Assembly (NCBI GenBank): GCA_040285825.1
Contig: JAUPSS010000007.1
Location: 2,144,689-2,208,688 of the forward strand
Length of the DNA stretch: 64,000 bases
Direction: 5' to 3'
Source of the DNA: Eukaryota sp. TZLM1-RC
Lineage: Eukaryota; Metamonada: BaSk clade
The number at the start of each line of letters is the position of its first letter. Positions within the stretch are counted from its first letter, which is position 1. Positions 18,590 to 29,420 of the stretch are shown in pieces. The translations under genes and the position numbers were made by a program. The notes under the pieces are model-generated. The model saw only the letters and a list, made by a program, of their open reading frames with translations, ran no database searches and had not been told where the DNA came from.

Positions 18590-20050
18590 AAAAAAAGAGA
18601 CAACAGAATCAAGGTTCTGAGTAGAAGAACCAATAAAAAGGCATTTGCTCGCATTAAGATGAAGCCCAATATTTTCATATGAATCGGCAATTTCTGGAGC
18701 AAATCAATGTCAGTAACTCAAATGAACCAATCAGGGATAAATTATCCATATAAGCAACCAGTCTAAGAGAAGGGTATATTTGCTTGATCATATCTAAGGT
18801 TTTGTGATAGCTAAACGAAACATAGAGGGCCTAAAAGATCAACTTGTTATTTCACAGAAAATGACTTTAAAGCAAATGAAATTTAAATTGAATCTGGGTC
18901 TTTTCCATAACAATGATGGAAAAAACTTGAAAGTTCAAGAAAATCAGCTTCAGTTTTTTCAAAAATTGCTTTTTGCATCACATAATTGAATTGAATGCTT
19001 TTTTCAAGATCATAATCAAAAATAAAATTATTCTTTGTATGGAAAAAAGTAACAGAAGTAAGACCAGCAAAACACGCTTTCCCAATTGTTTTATTCCAAA
19101 TTACAAATCAGCCCGCAGCTTTTCATGTTGTGATATTTTAATTCCAACTTGTTGTTTAAAACATTTCTTGTTTTGTATGGCGAAATAGTTCCAAATCCAC
19201 TTCAGATGTAAAAGAACGCATTTCCATGGAAAAAGTAACTGTACTCAGAAGGATTAATTTCCACAGAAATCTGAATTGGTGGACGAACAGTATCAACAGT
19301 TTTACAACTGAGACAAAACAAATGTTTTTGTCTCTTTCTGTGATCTGAAACCAGTTTTCGGCAAAACGGACAACAATGATCACTATTTTCAGCAGGGGAA
19401 GGAGGGCTAGCACTGTTAGCATTTAAACGAAGACCAGTAAAATCATCATTTTCAGCAATATTCAAACTATCACTGATTGAAACAAACATTGGAGAACGTC
19501 TTGAGCAGAAATTAATTGACTGTTTCTTTTTGTTTTTCAGGGCATGTTATCGAATTATGACCGCTAATTTCATTCAGAAATTAAACAACATTTTTTAGAA
19601 TTTTTCAAAGATTTTTTTTGATTCAAGATTTTAAGATACAAATTTTTCTTTTTTTTCTTGCGAATTTTCAGAAACTGAATTATGCTTTCGAATAGGAAAA
19701 CAAAGAACAACAAACGAGCCATATTTATTATTAGGAGTAGTTTTGCAGTTCTGCCGATTCAAGATGGTCAAAACAGTTTTGGAAACTTGAAGTTGTTGAC
19801 TAAAGTGTAGAAAAATGAGAGGAACGAAATTGTGGTTTGAAAAGTGTGGAATATTTTTTCATTTTTTTAAATTCTTGGATTTTTGTTGAAAATTTGAAGA
19901 GAGAATACGGTGGACAATGAGACGATAAAAATGAAGTAGGAAGAAGTAAACATGGCGTATGAGATTCACAGGTATCATCAGTTATCCTTCGTTGACCAAA
20001 GTTAGCATCCCAATTAGTGTCACTGTCACTATCAGAACTCATCAAGAAAA
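18590..20050 (-). mobile_element. LINE relic with zinc cluster and RT motif C
   Basis: On the minus strand the N-terminal region is seen near 20041 (MSSDSDSDTNWDANFG). At 19202-19489 a Cys cluster CPFCRKL...CLSCKTVDTVRPPIQ aligns with the second Cys cluster of the copy at 134-3332. Further down, near 18700-18790, PSLRLVAYMDNLSLIG corresponds to RT motif C with the catalytic pair changed from DD to DN. Most of RT is deleted or scrambled. Confidence 0.65.
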
Positions 20051-20129
20051 CTGTCACAGTTGAAGAAAGAAAGTGAGACTGATAGAAAGAAGAAAGTTGA
20101 TGTATGAGGGAAAGATACAAATCATATTA

Positions 20130-20710
20130 AATTTAAACAATCTGATATTGATAGTACGCGCTACAACAGAGCTTCTATGGGTCTGACAAGAGGTGATCTG
20201 GTTGTTCCCGGCTTAAATGGTAATTTTCCTATTTTAGACGCCATGTCTATTGACCCTTGTAATACTTCTAACGAACATTTCATTAACTCAGATGTAAATA
20301 ATCCTCTTCTTGCTGGCGGAAAATATAATATTACTAAATATGCGAAACCCATTTCTTCAGTTAATGAAAATTCTCATGCCCAATATAATTTATGTCCCTT
20401 TGTTTTTTTCTCTGCTTGGATCTCTAGGTAAGGCTGCTATGGCTTTCCTGGAAGATTTTGTTGTAGTTGTAAGGGAAAGAACTGGAAGAATTTTCAATCA
20501 TGTTTACTAACAAAACAGGATTGAATTTTCTATTTTTAAGGGAATGGTAAAACTAATTTCTGATTCGCTCTCTTCTTTTGGGAAATTTTCTGAATTTTTA
20601 GCAATTAATTGTTTCGAAGCAGGGGATGCAGATTTTGAGGATGTGGAGTTTTAATTGTGTATTTCATGTTTTCATATTCCTCATTAAATGAATAAAAATA
20701 ATAATAATAA
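20130..20710 (+). mobile_element. LINE 3' fragment with endonuclease core, subfamily D
   Basis: The translation TRGDLVVPGLNGNF, ILDAMSIDPCN and KYNITKYAKP gives the R-G-D ... D ... K/KY pattern of the restriction-like endonuclease, followed by the tail and 3' UTR shared with 13930-14190. It is 5'-truncated, with frame breaks after 20431. Confidence 0.72.
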
Positions 20711-20797
20711 AAAATTTAAACAATCTATATTTTCAACCTGATTCAACTACATCCAATGCTTTTCTAATAGAGTTCCAACTTCCCACGCTATCTAGTC

Positions 20798-22939
20798 ATG
20801 TTTCCCAACTTCGTCCATTCTGTCATTTATTGTGAATTTGACCTTCAGCAAGGCCCATCAGTCCGCTTGCAGTATCCTACACCCCTTTCCAATGTTCCCC
20901 TGCTACTACTTGCGGACCAAATCTTGCCTGATGGTATACACGAACGTCCACAAGACTCAAATTACTTTATTATCAACCAAAAAGCCCTTCCTCCCCCTCT
21001 ACACCAATCATTTGCTGGTTGTCATGTCTCTAACAGCATTGAGTTTCCCCAGAAATATGAAAGATCTTGTTTTCACATGAACGAAATACCAATAACTTTG
21101 TTTTATTCCGTCAAAGCAAAAAATCCCTGCAAATTCTTGCCACTTTCTCAATTGAAAAGTCAGCTTCCTGATTGTGCTCATACTGTGATTCAATCAAAAA
21201 AAGGCCAAAATTTCCTCACTTTTCAATCAAAGTCTCGTGTTTTCTTTGAGATTCCAATCAACCATTCGCTTCAGCTTTCCTACCTTAACCCCTCTCACCT
21301 TCTCCTCTCCTCTCCTTCTTTTCCCTTTCATAAACACCTTCCTTCCTTCCTAGTGCTACGGTTTGGTTCTCATGCTTCACTTTTAGACTTTTACACAACA
21401 GTCTCCTTCCTCCTTTCCTCGCATCCCTATACCCCTTCTTCACCTTCCCCTACCCCCCACAAGGACAAGATCTCCCCTTCGAATTCACTGATAGGTTCTC
21501 CCCAGGAACCCACCCTGTACTGCTTTTCAACTGCCATTTGTAAGAAGAGTAACACCTACGAAAGGGGTTGTAGAGTTGCGGGTCTTTGTGTCACTTCTCC
21601 TTTTAACTTTATTAACTGTATCTCACCGTTGTTGGAATTTTGTGTGGAAAGTTTACTGAATGATGAAGTAGAGGCTTTAGATGTCTGTAGGGATCTGTAT
21701 GACGTGCTCAGTCAAGAAGAGTCTTGTGATTTGATTGGTGATTTGATTGATGGGGGTTTTGATGAGGATTCATATTTCAAATGCTTTTATAAACGTGTTA
21801 TGGGTGTAAATACTAGTAAAAGGGTCAAATTTGAGCTGAATTCTCTTGACTTTTGGCTCACTTTTGACCCATTCCGTCTTTTCGACGATTTTCCTCTTAA
21901 TTTGGTTGAATTAATTCCTGTTTTTAAGGAGAAATTAATGATTTTGTATAATGCCATTTTATTTAATAGAACTGTTGTCATTTTATTTCCTGAAGCTTCT
22001 GCTTGGGATTGTTGTTCTCTGGTGTTGATGCTTGTGCAGCTAGTTGCCCCTTTGAGAGGGTTTTTAACTACCAAAGTGTTTCCGTTTTCGACATTAATTA
22101 ATCAATCATATCTTGACTTCCCGGGAAGCATCACGTCAACTTCAAACCCTTTGTATTTGGAGCAAACCTCATGGTTTGACGTTCTTTTTAATGTATCTGA
22201 TGGGGAAATTGTGTATGGTACACATTCATCAACCCAGGTCAAAATGAATGGTCAAAACTCCTGGAGTCAAGAAGATTCTGATTTTATTTCCACCATATTA
22301 AGGGGAATTGCTGAAGGAAGTGCAACGACTCACTGGATTCGACAATGTTTCTACTACTACACCCGGAGAATAATTTCTTTTGCCCTGTCAAGTCCAAACG
22401 GAAATCCTAACCCTAATGCTAACCCTAACCCTATCTCCTTACCAATGGAACAAGACATCAAGGGACTTGCTAGTAATGAAGGTAGGATAGCTTTACTACA
22501 ATTAAATCCATTATTTGTCAATTACCAGAGAGATTTGTTTTATTACAATTCATGTTTAAAATCTGGAACTAATATTCAAGCCTTGGTCGTTCAATTGACA
22601 ACTGACATGTCCAAATTGACCCACAGTGCACGTCATAAAGGTCAGAAAGAGCTCAAAAAAGTGATTGATATAAGAATTGCTGATACATTTATTGCTCTTT
22701 CAAACATCATGGATTGTCACAACTCAATTTTGGAATTCACCACTCTCTTATCTCTCTCCTCAAATGGTATTGACATATTCTCTCTTGGACTATTCCATTG
22801 GGATTCTGTGGTTAGGAGGGCCGTCTGTACGTTGTTGGTTAATCTTGAATCATTACCAGAAGGAAATATTGTTATGGACAGGCTTAGTTCTTTCAGTAGA
22901 GCAGCATTTGAGAAAATCAAATTAGAACTGACAAGTTGA
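20798..22939 (+). CDS. AFI1/MesA-like DENN-type vesicle trafficking protein
   Basis: A 713-residue intronless protein. The N-terminus (IYCEFDLQQGPSVRLQYPTP, then LLADQILPDGIHERPQDSNY) fits the N-terminal AFI1 domain, which in fungi docks Arf3 for polarised transport and is related to uDENN. The centre fits the second AFI1/SPA module: LFNRTVVILFPEASAWDCCS, PLRGFLTTKVFPF and SNPLYLEQTSWFDVLFNV followed by GEIVYG. A low-complexity Ser/Pro linker lies near residues 205-235 and an NPNPNANPNP stretch near 540. No membrane segment is visible. The likely role is a Rab or Arf regulator at vesicles; the partner is unknown. The family call rests on motif spacing recalled from AFI1/DENN proteins, not on a search. 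Confidence 0.7.
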   Translation: MFPNFVHSVIYCEFDLQQGPSVRLQYPTPLSNVPLLLLADQILPDGIHERPQDSNYFIINQKALPPPLHQSFAGCHVSNSIEFPQKYERSCFHMNEIPITLFYSVKAKNPCKFLPLSQLKSQLPDCAHTVIQSKKGQNFLTFQSKSRVFFEIPINHSLQLSYLNPSHLLLSSPSFPFHKHLPSFLVLRFGSHASLLDFYTTVSFLLSSHPYTPSSPSPTPHKDKISPSNSLIGSPQEPTLYCFSTAICKKSNTYERGCRVAGLCVTSPFNFINCISPLLEFCVESLLNDEVEALDVCRDLYDVLSQEESCDLIGDLIDGGFDEDSYFKCFYKRVMGVNTSKRVKFELNSLDFWLTFDPFRLFDDFPLNLVELIPVFKEKLMILYNAILFNRTVVILFPEASAWDCCSLVLMLVQLVAPLRGFLTTKVFPFSTLINQSYLDFPGSITSTSNPLYLEQTSWFDVLFNVSDGEIVYGTHSSTQVKMNGQNSWSQEDSDFISTILRGIAEGSATTHWIRQCFYYYTRRIISFALSSPNGNPNPNANPNPISLPMEQDIKGLASNEGRIALLQLNPLFVNYQRDLFYYNSCLKSGTNIQALVVQLTTDMSKLTHSARHKGQKELKKVIDIRIADTFIALSNIMDCHNSILEFTTLLSLSSNGIDIFSLGLFHWDSVVRRAVCTLLVNLESLPEGNIVMDRLSSFSRAAFEKIKLELTS
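22406..22434 (+). repeat. Telomere-like CCCTAA microsatellite inside coding sequence
   Basis: CCTAACCCTAATGCTAACCC and onward encodes an Asn-Pro run in the AFI1-like protein. It is in frame, so it is a low-complexity coding repeat rather than a chromosome end. Confidence 0.8.
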
Positions 22940-23059
22940 TTTCAATCTAGCAATGGCCATATTTGTCAGAATTATTTGCTTTTTTTTCGAGTTTTATCTG
23001 TGGTTATTGTTTGCATTTTTTATTTATTTATTTGTATAATAAAACTTTTTTTTTGAAAA

Positions 23060-23830
23060 AACTGGAATATTTATTGAGATAAAAATAACCATCTAGAATT
23101 CAATATCCTCCAAACAAGCGTCACTATTACTGAACCTACTCACAGCATTACGTTCATATTCTACACCGATAGCTAAAAGTGCCTTTGAAATCATTGTAGG
23201 AATAGACTTGAAAATACAAAAAACAATTCTATTTAACCAGAAAGTGGAGTTCATTGTTTTACCAGACCTATTCAGTAACACTTATTTGAAGTTTTCAAAA
23301 AAAAGTGCAACCCTGAAGGTCCAATATTGCCAAAAAGAGAAATTCTAAACAGCACAAACTGATATTTCACATGTTCCACTCTACCTAACTGTGCCAAAGG
23401 TTCTTCATATTTTTTTATCTTCTTTTTTTCGGCGTTAGATAACGGCGAATCAGCGGAATACACTAAACGAGCAGCAGAATTTTTGCAAACATCAACTGAG
23501 ACAACATCTACAACATTGAGAACACCATCGACTCCTGGAGCTGCTAAATCTGCCCTTCTTTTACCAAAGGAATCATCAGTTTGATCTGAAGACAGCTGAC
23601 GTACTAGTGGCTCAATAAATGCCTCTATATTGAAACTTTTGCACATGGCATATAATTGATCACGAACTGAGTCATGAACAATTGAGCGATAAGTTATAAA
23701 ATACTTACAGTTTAAAATATGGGAAAGCGTAACAACACTCTTGCAGCCACAAATTAAATCATTTGGTAATGAACAAGGCCATAGAAAACATCTCATTCTC
23801 ATTGCAGTGGTCCATTGGTGATCATTAAGT
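23060..23830 (-). mobile_element. LINE 3' fragment, subfamily B, inverted twin of the copy at 39430-40200
   Basis: The minus strand encodes CGCKSVVTLSHILNC (C-x-C-x7-H-x4-C), YRSIVHDSVRD, KRRADLAAPG, NVVDVVSVDV and KKYEEPLAQL, followed by a frame change near 23275 into NRSGKTMNSTFWLNRIVF and the terminal DACLEDIEF. It is almost the same as the plus-strand copy at 39430-40200. It is truncated upstream at about 23830. Confidence 0.85.
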
Positions 23831-23839
23831 AGAAGTAAA

Positions 23840-24718
23840 TAATATAATAAAACTTTTGAAATTATTTTTATTTCATTCAGCTATACAGAATCAAATGATG
23901 ATTCAAATTGATGATCCAGTAATTCTCCAATAGCAATGGAACTTGTAATTTTGCAAGCAACAGTAATTTTCTTCATTTACTCTTCCTTTATATGCAGTTC
24001 ATACTTCAATTATGTTGTTTAAATCAATGATTTTAACCAATTATGTCGAACTTTGATTTTGTCTTAACTGATCATTAGCATTGGCCAATGGTTCAAAATA
24101 GCATAATTTGTTTGGAAAGCTCAAGTTGTCAGACTTTTGGGTTGATTATCCCTGTTTCAAATTCATTATTGAAATTTTGGGATAGTAATTATAGTACATG
24201 TCTTCCTTGGCTAAATAGACTAATACTGCTGTCTTCGAAAACAACTTTATCAAATTTGGGTCTTTAGGAAAGAAAATGGTTAAAGTTCCTGAATCACGTA
24301 CTAAAGTGTCTTTTTAACTGTTTGTCAACATTTCTCATTTTTATAGATTTAAGAAGTTGTAAATAAACATAATTTTATTGTTGACTGACTGATCTTTTCT
24401 CGACTGTCACGCCCGCTGGTCTGATGACTACAACAGTGGCTGCATTATTGATTATTATATCAGTGGGTTGATTATTAAAAAAACGCTACAAACAAAGAAC
24501 TACTGTTCTATGAATGACAATCTCAAATAATGGTAAGCAATCCTTTTATTTAACCAAAAACTTCACAGTCAAGTTGACAATTGGAGTTCTTTTAACTTAT
24601 CTACTTTAACAACATCATGTATTGGATTGTTAGTCCATCTGAGTGTATCATGACTCATAACAGCAAGTAGGAATAGCTACAAAGTTTGATACAGTAGTTG
24701 AAAACCATCAAGGCCAAC
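23840..24718. other. AT-rich spacer, no gene recognised
   Basis: Only short frames interrupted by stops. No similarity to other parts of the window was noticed. Confidence 0.5.
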
Positions 24719-25354
24719 TCAACCAATTCGGTTTTTCCGGCCAAGATAGTCCAATAAATAACCATAAACATCATGACGTTTGCTCTTTAATGCACAGTCG
24801 AATACGTTGAGCCCGTGTCCTGTATGCAAAGCTAGGTCCGCTCCACAGTCGATTAGGTACTTTAATACTTCAAGATTACCAGCACTTGCAGCTACATGGA
24901 CCGGAAAAACGTAGATAAAGTGGCGACCATGGTGGTAAACTGGGACAAGTGCAGGAACGTTGGGGTCTGCACCAGCCCATAACAAAAGTTTGGAGATGAA
25001 GAAATGCCCGTTGGAAATGGCAGCAACAAGTGCGGTTGTTCCATTATCGTTGGGCGTATCAATTTGAACACCGTGTTTAATAAGTTTGACAACAAAATCA
25101 AGATTCCCTTTGGTTGCAGAGGAAACTAAAACCTGTTGCGAAAAGGGTGCAATCACATCTAGTACGAGTGTATCATGGAAGTAGAGAGCTTCTGTTGCAA
25201 TTTCAGGAAGTTCATCTGTTTCTTCTGTTTCCAAAAGAAATTTTAAAAGTTCAAATTCTCGACGTCGAATTGCCAGTCTCAGTGGACTTAGCGAGAGTCT
25301 TTTTGAGCTCTCACATAGCCGGAGAGCACGAGATTCTAATGTTCGATCATACAT
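24719..25354 (-). CDS. Ankyrin-repeat protein
   Basis: 211 residues from ATG 25354. About four to five ankyrin units are visible: SATKGNLDFVVKLIKHGVQI, NGTTALVAAISNGHFFISKL with LLWAGADPN, VHVAASAGNLEVLKYLIDCG with ADL, and GLNVFDCALKSKRHDVYGYL. These form helical protein-binding surfaces in known proteins. The N-terminal part (ALRLCESSKRLSLSPLRLAI) looks like a capping region. No other domain is attached. The partner is unknown. A decayed relative of its N-terminus lies about 500 bp upstream. Confidence 0.85.
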   Translation of the reverse strand: MYDRTLESRALRLCESSKRLSLSPLRLAIRRREFELLKFLLETEETDELPEIATEALYFHDTLVLDVIAPFSQQVLVSSATKGNLDFVVKLIKHGVQIDTPNDNGTTALVAAISNGHFFISKLLLWAGADPNVPALVPVYHHGRHFIYVFPVHVAASAGNLEVLKYLIDCGADLALHTGHGLNVFDCALKSKRHDVYGYLLDYLGRKNRIG

Positions 25355-25845
25355 TTTGAATAGAGTAAAATCAAAACAAAAGTTCGCATCAAGAATAGCT
25401 AAAACTTCGCAATTATTCGCAGTTATTGAAGATGACTGAATCCATGCACTTCATTTGAAATACTTTCTGTGTTCAAGAAAGGAGAAAGAAGTCAAAAAGA
25501 CTGTCGATTTGTACATTCTAATGATGGAAACTCTCTCAAATGGAAAAGTTGTTGTGATTAGTTGTGAAATTGCTTAACTGATTTCACTTCAAAAAAAATT
25601 CACTTCAGTGATGAAGATTTTATCACAATCAAATTCAATCAAAAATGAAGGAGCAAGATCGTTAAATTTTCAAAGGCAAAAAAATGGAATGTAAGGGTTA
25701 TTTAGCTATTGATTCAGTAATTGCTGAAGAATATAATGACACAGTTGATTACCCAACCAGAGGGAAGTGGAGAAACTACATTAAGACACACCATACATTT
25801 CAAATTGAAAGAGGTCTCTACTCAACAATTATCCACCAAAAGATT
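25355..25845. other. Spacer upstream of the ankyrin gene
   Basis: AT-rich with short frames only; presumably holds the ankyrin promoter. Confidence 0.4.
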
Positions 25846-25849
25846 GTGT

Positions 25850-25960
25850 GAGATGAAATTCTCGACACCCAGTGATAAGTTTGGCTTGATTTAGCTCGAT
25901 TGAAGTTCGATTTATGCTCTCATGTAGCCGGAGAGCCTTTGTTCTGAAAGTTTGAAATGT
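25850..25960 (-). pseudogene. Relic of an ankyrin-gene N-terminus
   Basis: The minus-strand translation KALRLHESINRTS then REFHL aligns with RALRLCESSKRLS and REFEL of the gene at 24719-25354. At DNA level GCTCTCATGTAGCCGGAGAGC matches GCTCTCACATAGCCGGAGAGC. No ankyrin units remain. Confidence 0.5.
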
Positions 25961-26325
25961 GCGGCGAACGTAAAAACGATAGCTGAATGTTGCTCTAACA
26001 GTAGTGTCTGAAGGTCTTGATTAGAAACAGAAATATCAAGCATTATCATAAATTAAAACAAAAATAGCTTTAAGTTCTGCAACTTTTACAAACTTGTAGA
26101 TACATAAGACTTCATCAAATACTACCACGACTGATTCCTAAAAACCAATGTAGAAATTTATTACTATTTAAGAACGATTTAAGTTTAATGAGTTCTAAAT
26201 AAATCCAAATATCTTCCACTAATTGTGTTGGTTGAAAGTCAAAGAAAAAACTGAGAATATTCTCCCAAAATAAGAAAAGTGAATGTTGAATTTTATTGTT
26301 ATTTTATCAGTAAAATTGAACTTAC
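25961..26325. other. Spacer, no feature recognised
   Basis: AT-rich, no frame of interest. Confidence 0.4.
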
Positions 26326-27510
26326 TTACTTGTTCTTAAGTCTGATTCTGGTTAACAATCGTTTCAAATTGTTTCTGCAAATACATCTATGTTTACAAGC
26401 GCAATTAAAATCATTTTTACTGGTTTTAATACGTAAATGAGGTTTAAATACTTCCAAGTTGTTGAGTTTTTGTTTGAAATCATGTGAGCAAAAATCCACT
26501 AGTAAAATTGAACGCAATTCTAAATATTTAAGAAATTTACAATTATTATTAATTGAATTGATTAAATTTGGAGAAATAGTTAGGTTTGATAAATGAAAAG
26601 AGAGTACAGTAGAGTAATCAATTATTAATGATTGATAATCAAAAGTGCCAGAAATAGACAGACTTTCCCTAACAATAATAGACTCTTTTGGATTAATTAC
26701 CACATTCGAACCCACAAACTTGAGTGAATCAATAATAAATGGAGCTGAAGGACCAGTCATAAGACAATCAAGAGGCAAAAACAAACAAAGAGAACATATA
26801 GAATAAAATCTGTTTAAATCATCAAAATTAAAGACTGTAAAGGCTGTTGAAATTGATAATTTTTTAATAGTATTTGGTACTAGAGAAAAGTCTTCAACAT
26901 GACCATTAAAAGTTACCAAACTTAGATGATTTAAATCACAAATAGAATTTACTGACAAGGTTAAATGATTCAAATTTTGAAAAATGGACAGTTTCTCAAT
27001 CAAGGAAGAATTCACTTTACCATGAAGAGAAAGAGTAGAAACGCTAGGAGAGGAAAGCGAATCAAAATCAGAAAGATTTGATTGATCTGAACCAATCAAA
27101 AGTAAGTGAGAATGGTGAGGAAGGGGGTAAAAAGGAAGGTTTTGCAGACTTAAACAAACTTTTGAAGTCCATTCAAGAGTGGAGGGATTTTGGGTGTCTG
27201 TAACCACATCCTGAATAATTGTATGTTCAAAGGCGTTGGAAAACAAAGAGTTGAGCAAAGTTCCAAAGTCTAGATCTGGTACATTGGTAACATTTACCAG
27301 TGAGTCTAGGTGTAAAAAAAGAGGAGGTAGCTTTTGATAAAATCGAATGTAATGTACAAAGGGAAGGATTGATAATTGGGATATTCTCGATAGGTGAAGG
27401 GAACAGAACTGTTGAATTCGTTGGCTAATGCAGAACAGTCTACTTAAGGACAAAATTGATGAGTTACTGAGCACAAGATGTTTCAAAACATTGGTGAGAT
27501 GTTTAATCAT
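26326..27510 (-). CDS. Leucine-rich-repeat-like hypothetical protein
   Basis: 394 residues if started at ATG 27510 (MIKHLTNVLKHLVLSNSS). Irregular leucine-rich units run through the protein: FQNLNHLTLSVNSICDLNHL, NTIKKLSISTAFTVFNFDDL, YSTVLSFHLSNLTISPNL and CKFLKYLELRSILLVDF. They resemble the degenerate repeats of F-box-type LRR proteins, but no F-box is seen. The C-terminus is Cys- and Lys/Arg-rich (CACKHRCICRNNLKRLL), perhaps metal-binding. The frame runs on upstream for 21 codons (MGKGKGKSNCDNYCC) into sequence that belongs to a LINE fragment, so I prefer the internal start. No membrane segment. Function unknown. Confidence 0.65.
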   Translation of the reverse strand: MIKHLTNVLKHLVLSNSSILSLSRLFCISQRIQQFCSLHLSRISQLSILPFVHYIRFYQKLPPLFLHLDSLVNVTNVPDLDFGTLLNSLFSNAFEHTIIQDVVTDTQNPSTLEWTSKVCLSLQNLPFYPLPHHSHLLLIGSDQSNLSDFDSLSSPSVSTLSLHGKVNSSLIEKLSIFQNLNHLTLSVNSICDLNHLSLVTFNGHVEDFSLVPNTIKKLSISTAFTVFNFDDLNRFYSICSLCLFLPLDCLMTGPSAPFIIDSLKFVGSNVVINPKESIIVRESLSISGTFDYQSLIIDYSTVLSFHLSNLTISPNLINSINNNCKFLKYLELRSILLVDFCSHDFKQKLNNLEVFKPHLRIKTSKNDFNCACKHRCICRNNLKRLLTRIRLKNK

Positions 27511-27544
27511 CCGTTTATAGCAAATGGAACAACAATAGTTGTCA

Positions 27545-27856
27545 CAATTAGACTTTCCCTTTCCCTTTCCCAAATTTCTCCTTTACATATCTAAAGAGGT
27601 ATAAACTACCTCTATCATCAGAACTGAAATTATTTAACGACAGTGCTTCTTTAAGAAAACGCTCCTTAATACCTGAGATTTTGGTATATTTTGCCATAAT
27701 TAAAACATTGTGCCTGATAGCATCATATAATGATGAGCGATAAGTTATCACTTTGAAACAATCTAAAGCATGATGTAAGGTGAGCTGCGATGAATTAGAA
27801 GAAATACATGTTTTTTGATAGAACTTGGCCAATGGGATTATTCAGTTATTGTTAGA
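27545..27856 (-). mobile_element. LINE subfamily A fragment, downstream half of an interrupted copy
   Basis: The minus strand encodes ISSNSSQLTLHHALDC, TYRSSLYDAIRH and LKEALSLNNFSSDDRG, matching the CCHC and start of the nuclease in the copy at 134-3332. The first Cys of CxC is Ser here. It continues, after the LTR element, the piece at 29036-29420. Confidence 0.8.
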
Positions 27857-27947
27857 TGTTGGATAACATCAAATCACGTGCGATGACGTGGCAATAGTTC
27901 GAATTTAGTTTTTGTTAATATATAAAGCTTTTCATTTAATCACTGCA
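27857..27947 (+). repeat. Left 91-bp terminal repeat
   Basis: TGTTGGATAACATCAAATCA ... ATCACTGCA. It contains CACGTG-like and GATGACGTGG boxes and a TATATAAAG stretch consistent with a promoter. Confidence 0.78.
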
Positions 27948-28944
27948 GTAAAAGCTCAGTATAACGCCATTGTTCCTGACCCTGTGCCAGTTTCTGTACC
28001 GTCAATGTTCTTGTTCCTTTCTTTAATAAAGCCATGCGATGCATCCTAATGAGCGTCTTTGAATCTGTCTGTTTGATTGGAGGAAGATGTAAGAATGTTG
28101 TTCACGCAAATTTAAAGTGCATCAGTCTGTCACTGATAGCACTAAAGTGGTTTTTTGAGGCTCTCAATATATCCCCTTATTATGAAGTCCTTATATTTGT
28201 ATGGACCTATGGTGAAGACTTCTGATAGTGTGTTACTCAATTATCTGGAATTGCTGAACAATTTGCCCTCTTATGAAGCTTTCAACGAGACGGTCTGTCG
28301 GTTGAAAATGAACCTAAAAATTCTTTTAGTGCTGAAGAAGGAATAAACGACCACTTAGATCCTTTTTGAGGGTGAAAGAAAAGGCTAAATGTCTCGTCAC
28401 TTCTAATGCTGTGTTGATGAAACAATTTGTCGTTGGTAATGCTTCCAAAGGACTTGTTGAATTCCTTGTCTCCTGTATCAATGACCAATAGTTTTCTGAT
28501 TTCAAAACCATTGTGCAAATTGCTACAAACAAACTTGTTGATTATGGTAGATCCAAACTTTTATCAAAATCTATATGACTTACAAATACCAGTTCAGCTG
28601 CGAGAGATACAGGTATTGCTGCCAAAACTTGCATAAACTTGCATTTAGATGTCAGAAGCCAATTTATACTGCTGCTCATTGCCCTCTCCGCAAAGATAAT
28701 GTCCAAAATTACAATGCCAAAAGATGCGCTAATGTACACAATATTATAGAACTAGAACAGATGAACGCTGTTCCTTGAACTGCTATTGACGCAGTTGTCA
28801 GAAGCTGTTCTGACTTATGCCTCGAAGACGTGCTGAATGTTTACGATAGTGTTTATCCGAATGAAGAGCCGTATGAAGTTATACACAATCCCTTAAGGGG
28901 GATTTTGCCATCACTGAAGAAGAGAAGCCAAAAAAGGTGCCAGA

Positions 28945-29035
28945 AGTTGGGTAACATCAAATCACGTGTGATGACGTGGAAATAGTTCAAATTTAGCTTT
29001 TGTTAATCAATAAAGCTTTTCCTTTGGTCATTGCA
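28945..29035 (+). repeat. Right 91-bp terminal repeat
   Basis: AGTTGGGTAACATCAAATCA ... GGTCATTGCA. About ten differences from the left copy, so the insertion is not recent. Confidence 0.78.
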
Positions 29036-29420
29036 GTGGAACCAAACAAAATCAATTCATATTTGTTATAGAAACTTTATTATAGGCACATAGCCCAAAC
29101 CTTCGTGGCACTATGGTGACAATTAGTGAAGAATCTTGTGACTTAATTTCGCATACACCATTTTTTAATAACAATGAATGCAGATCTTGATCTAAAACAG
29201 CCAAGTTGCACATATTTTTAAAAAAGTTCATCTTCATACGTTTTGGTACATTCCTTATGTAATGGTTGACGCGTGTATTCATAATTCAAATAATTGTGTA
29301 TTCAAATAATTTTTTCAAGAATACTGCCGTTGAATGAATGAGGAAAACATCGATTCCATTTTTCAATATCAATTTTCAAAATTTCTTCACATATAGTCTA
29401 AGTGTATTTACGAGTCTTAA
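29036..29420 (-). mobile_element. LINE subfamily A fragment, upstream half of the interrupted copy
   Basis: The minus strand encodes LAVLDQDLHSLLLKNGVCE and VTIVPRRFGLCAYNK, matching LNQDLHSLLLEKGVCEN and VTIVPRRFGLCATNE in the copy at 134-3332. Sequence up to about 29420 matches the segment just before it. Confidence 0.78.

Larger units (their letters stand above)
27857..29035 (+). mobile_element. Small LTR-type element with 91-bp terminal direct repeats
   Basis: Two 91-bp direct repeats bound about 1 kb of decayed sequence. The first begins TG and ends CA. Inside, plus-strand frames are short; 28575-28778 includes FRCQKPIYTAAHCPL, which could be a Gag zinc knuckle remnant. No pol is present, so the element is non-autonomous or internally deleted. 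It lies within a subfamily A LINE copy whose two halves flank it. No perfect target duplication is visible. Confidence 0.7.

Noticed and set aside
22406-22434. Telomere repeat array marking a chromosome end
   Set aside because: Only a few imperfect units, in frame inside a long coding sequence with genes on both sides.
27840-29040. tRNA gene suggested by GTTCGAATT at 27898
   Set aside because: The box lies in the 91-bp terminal repeat; no cloverleaf or A box could be drawn.
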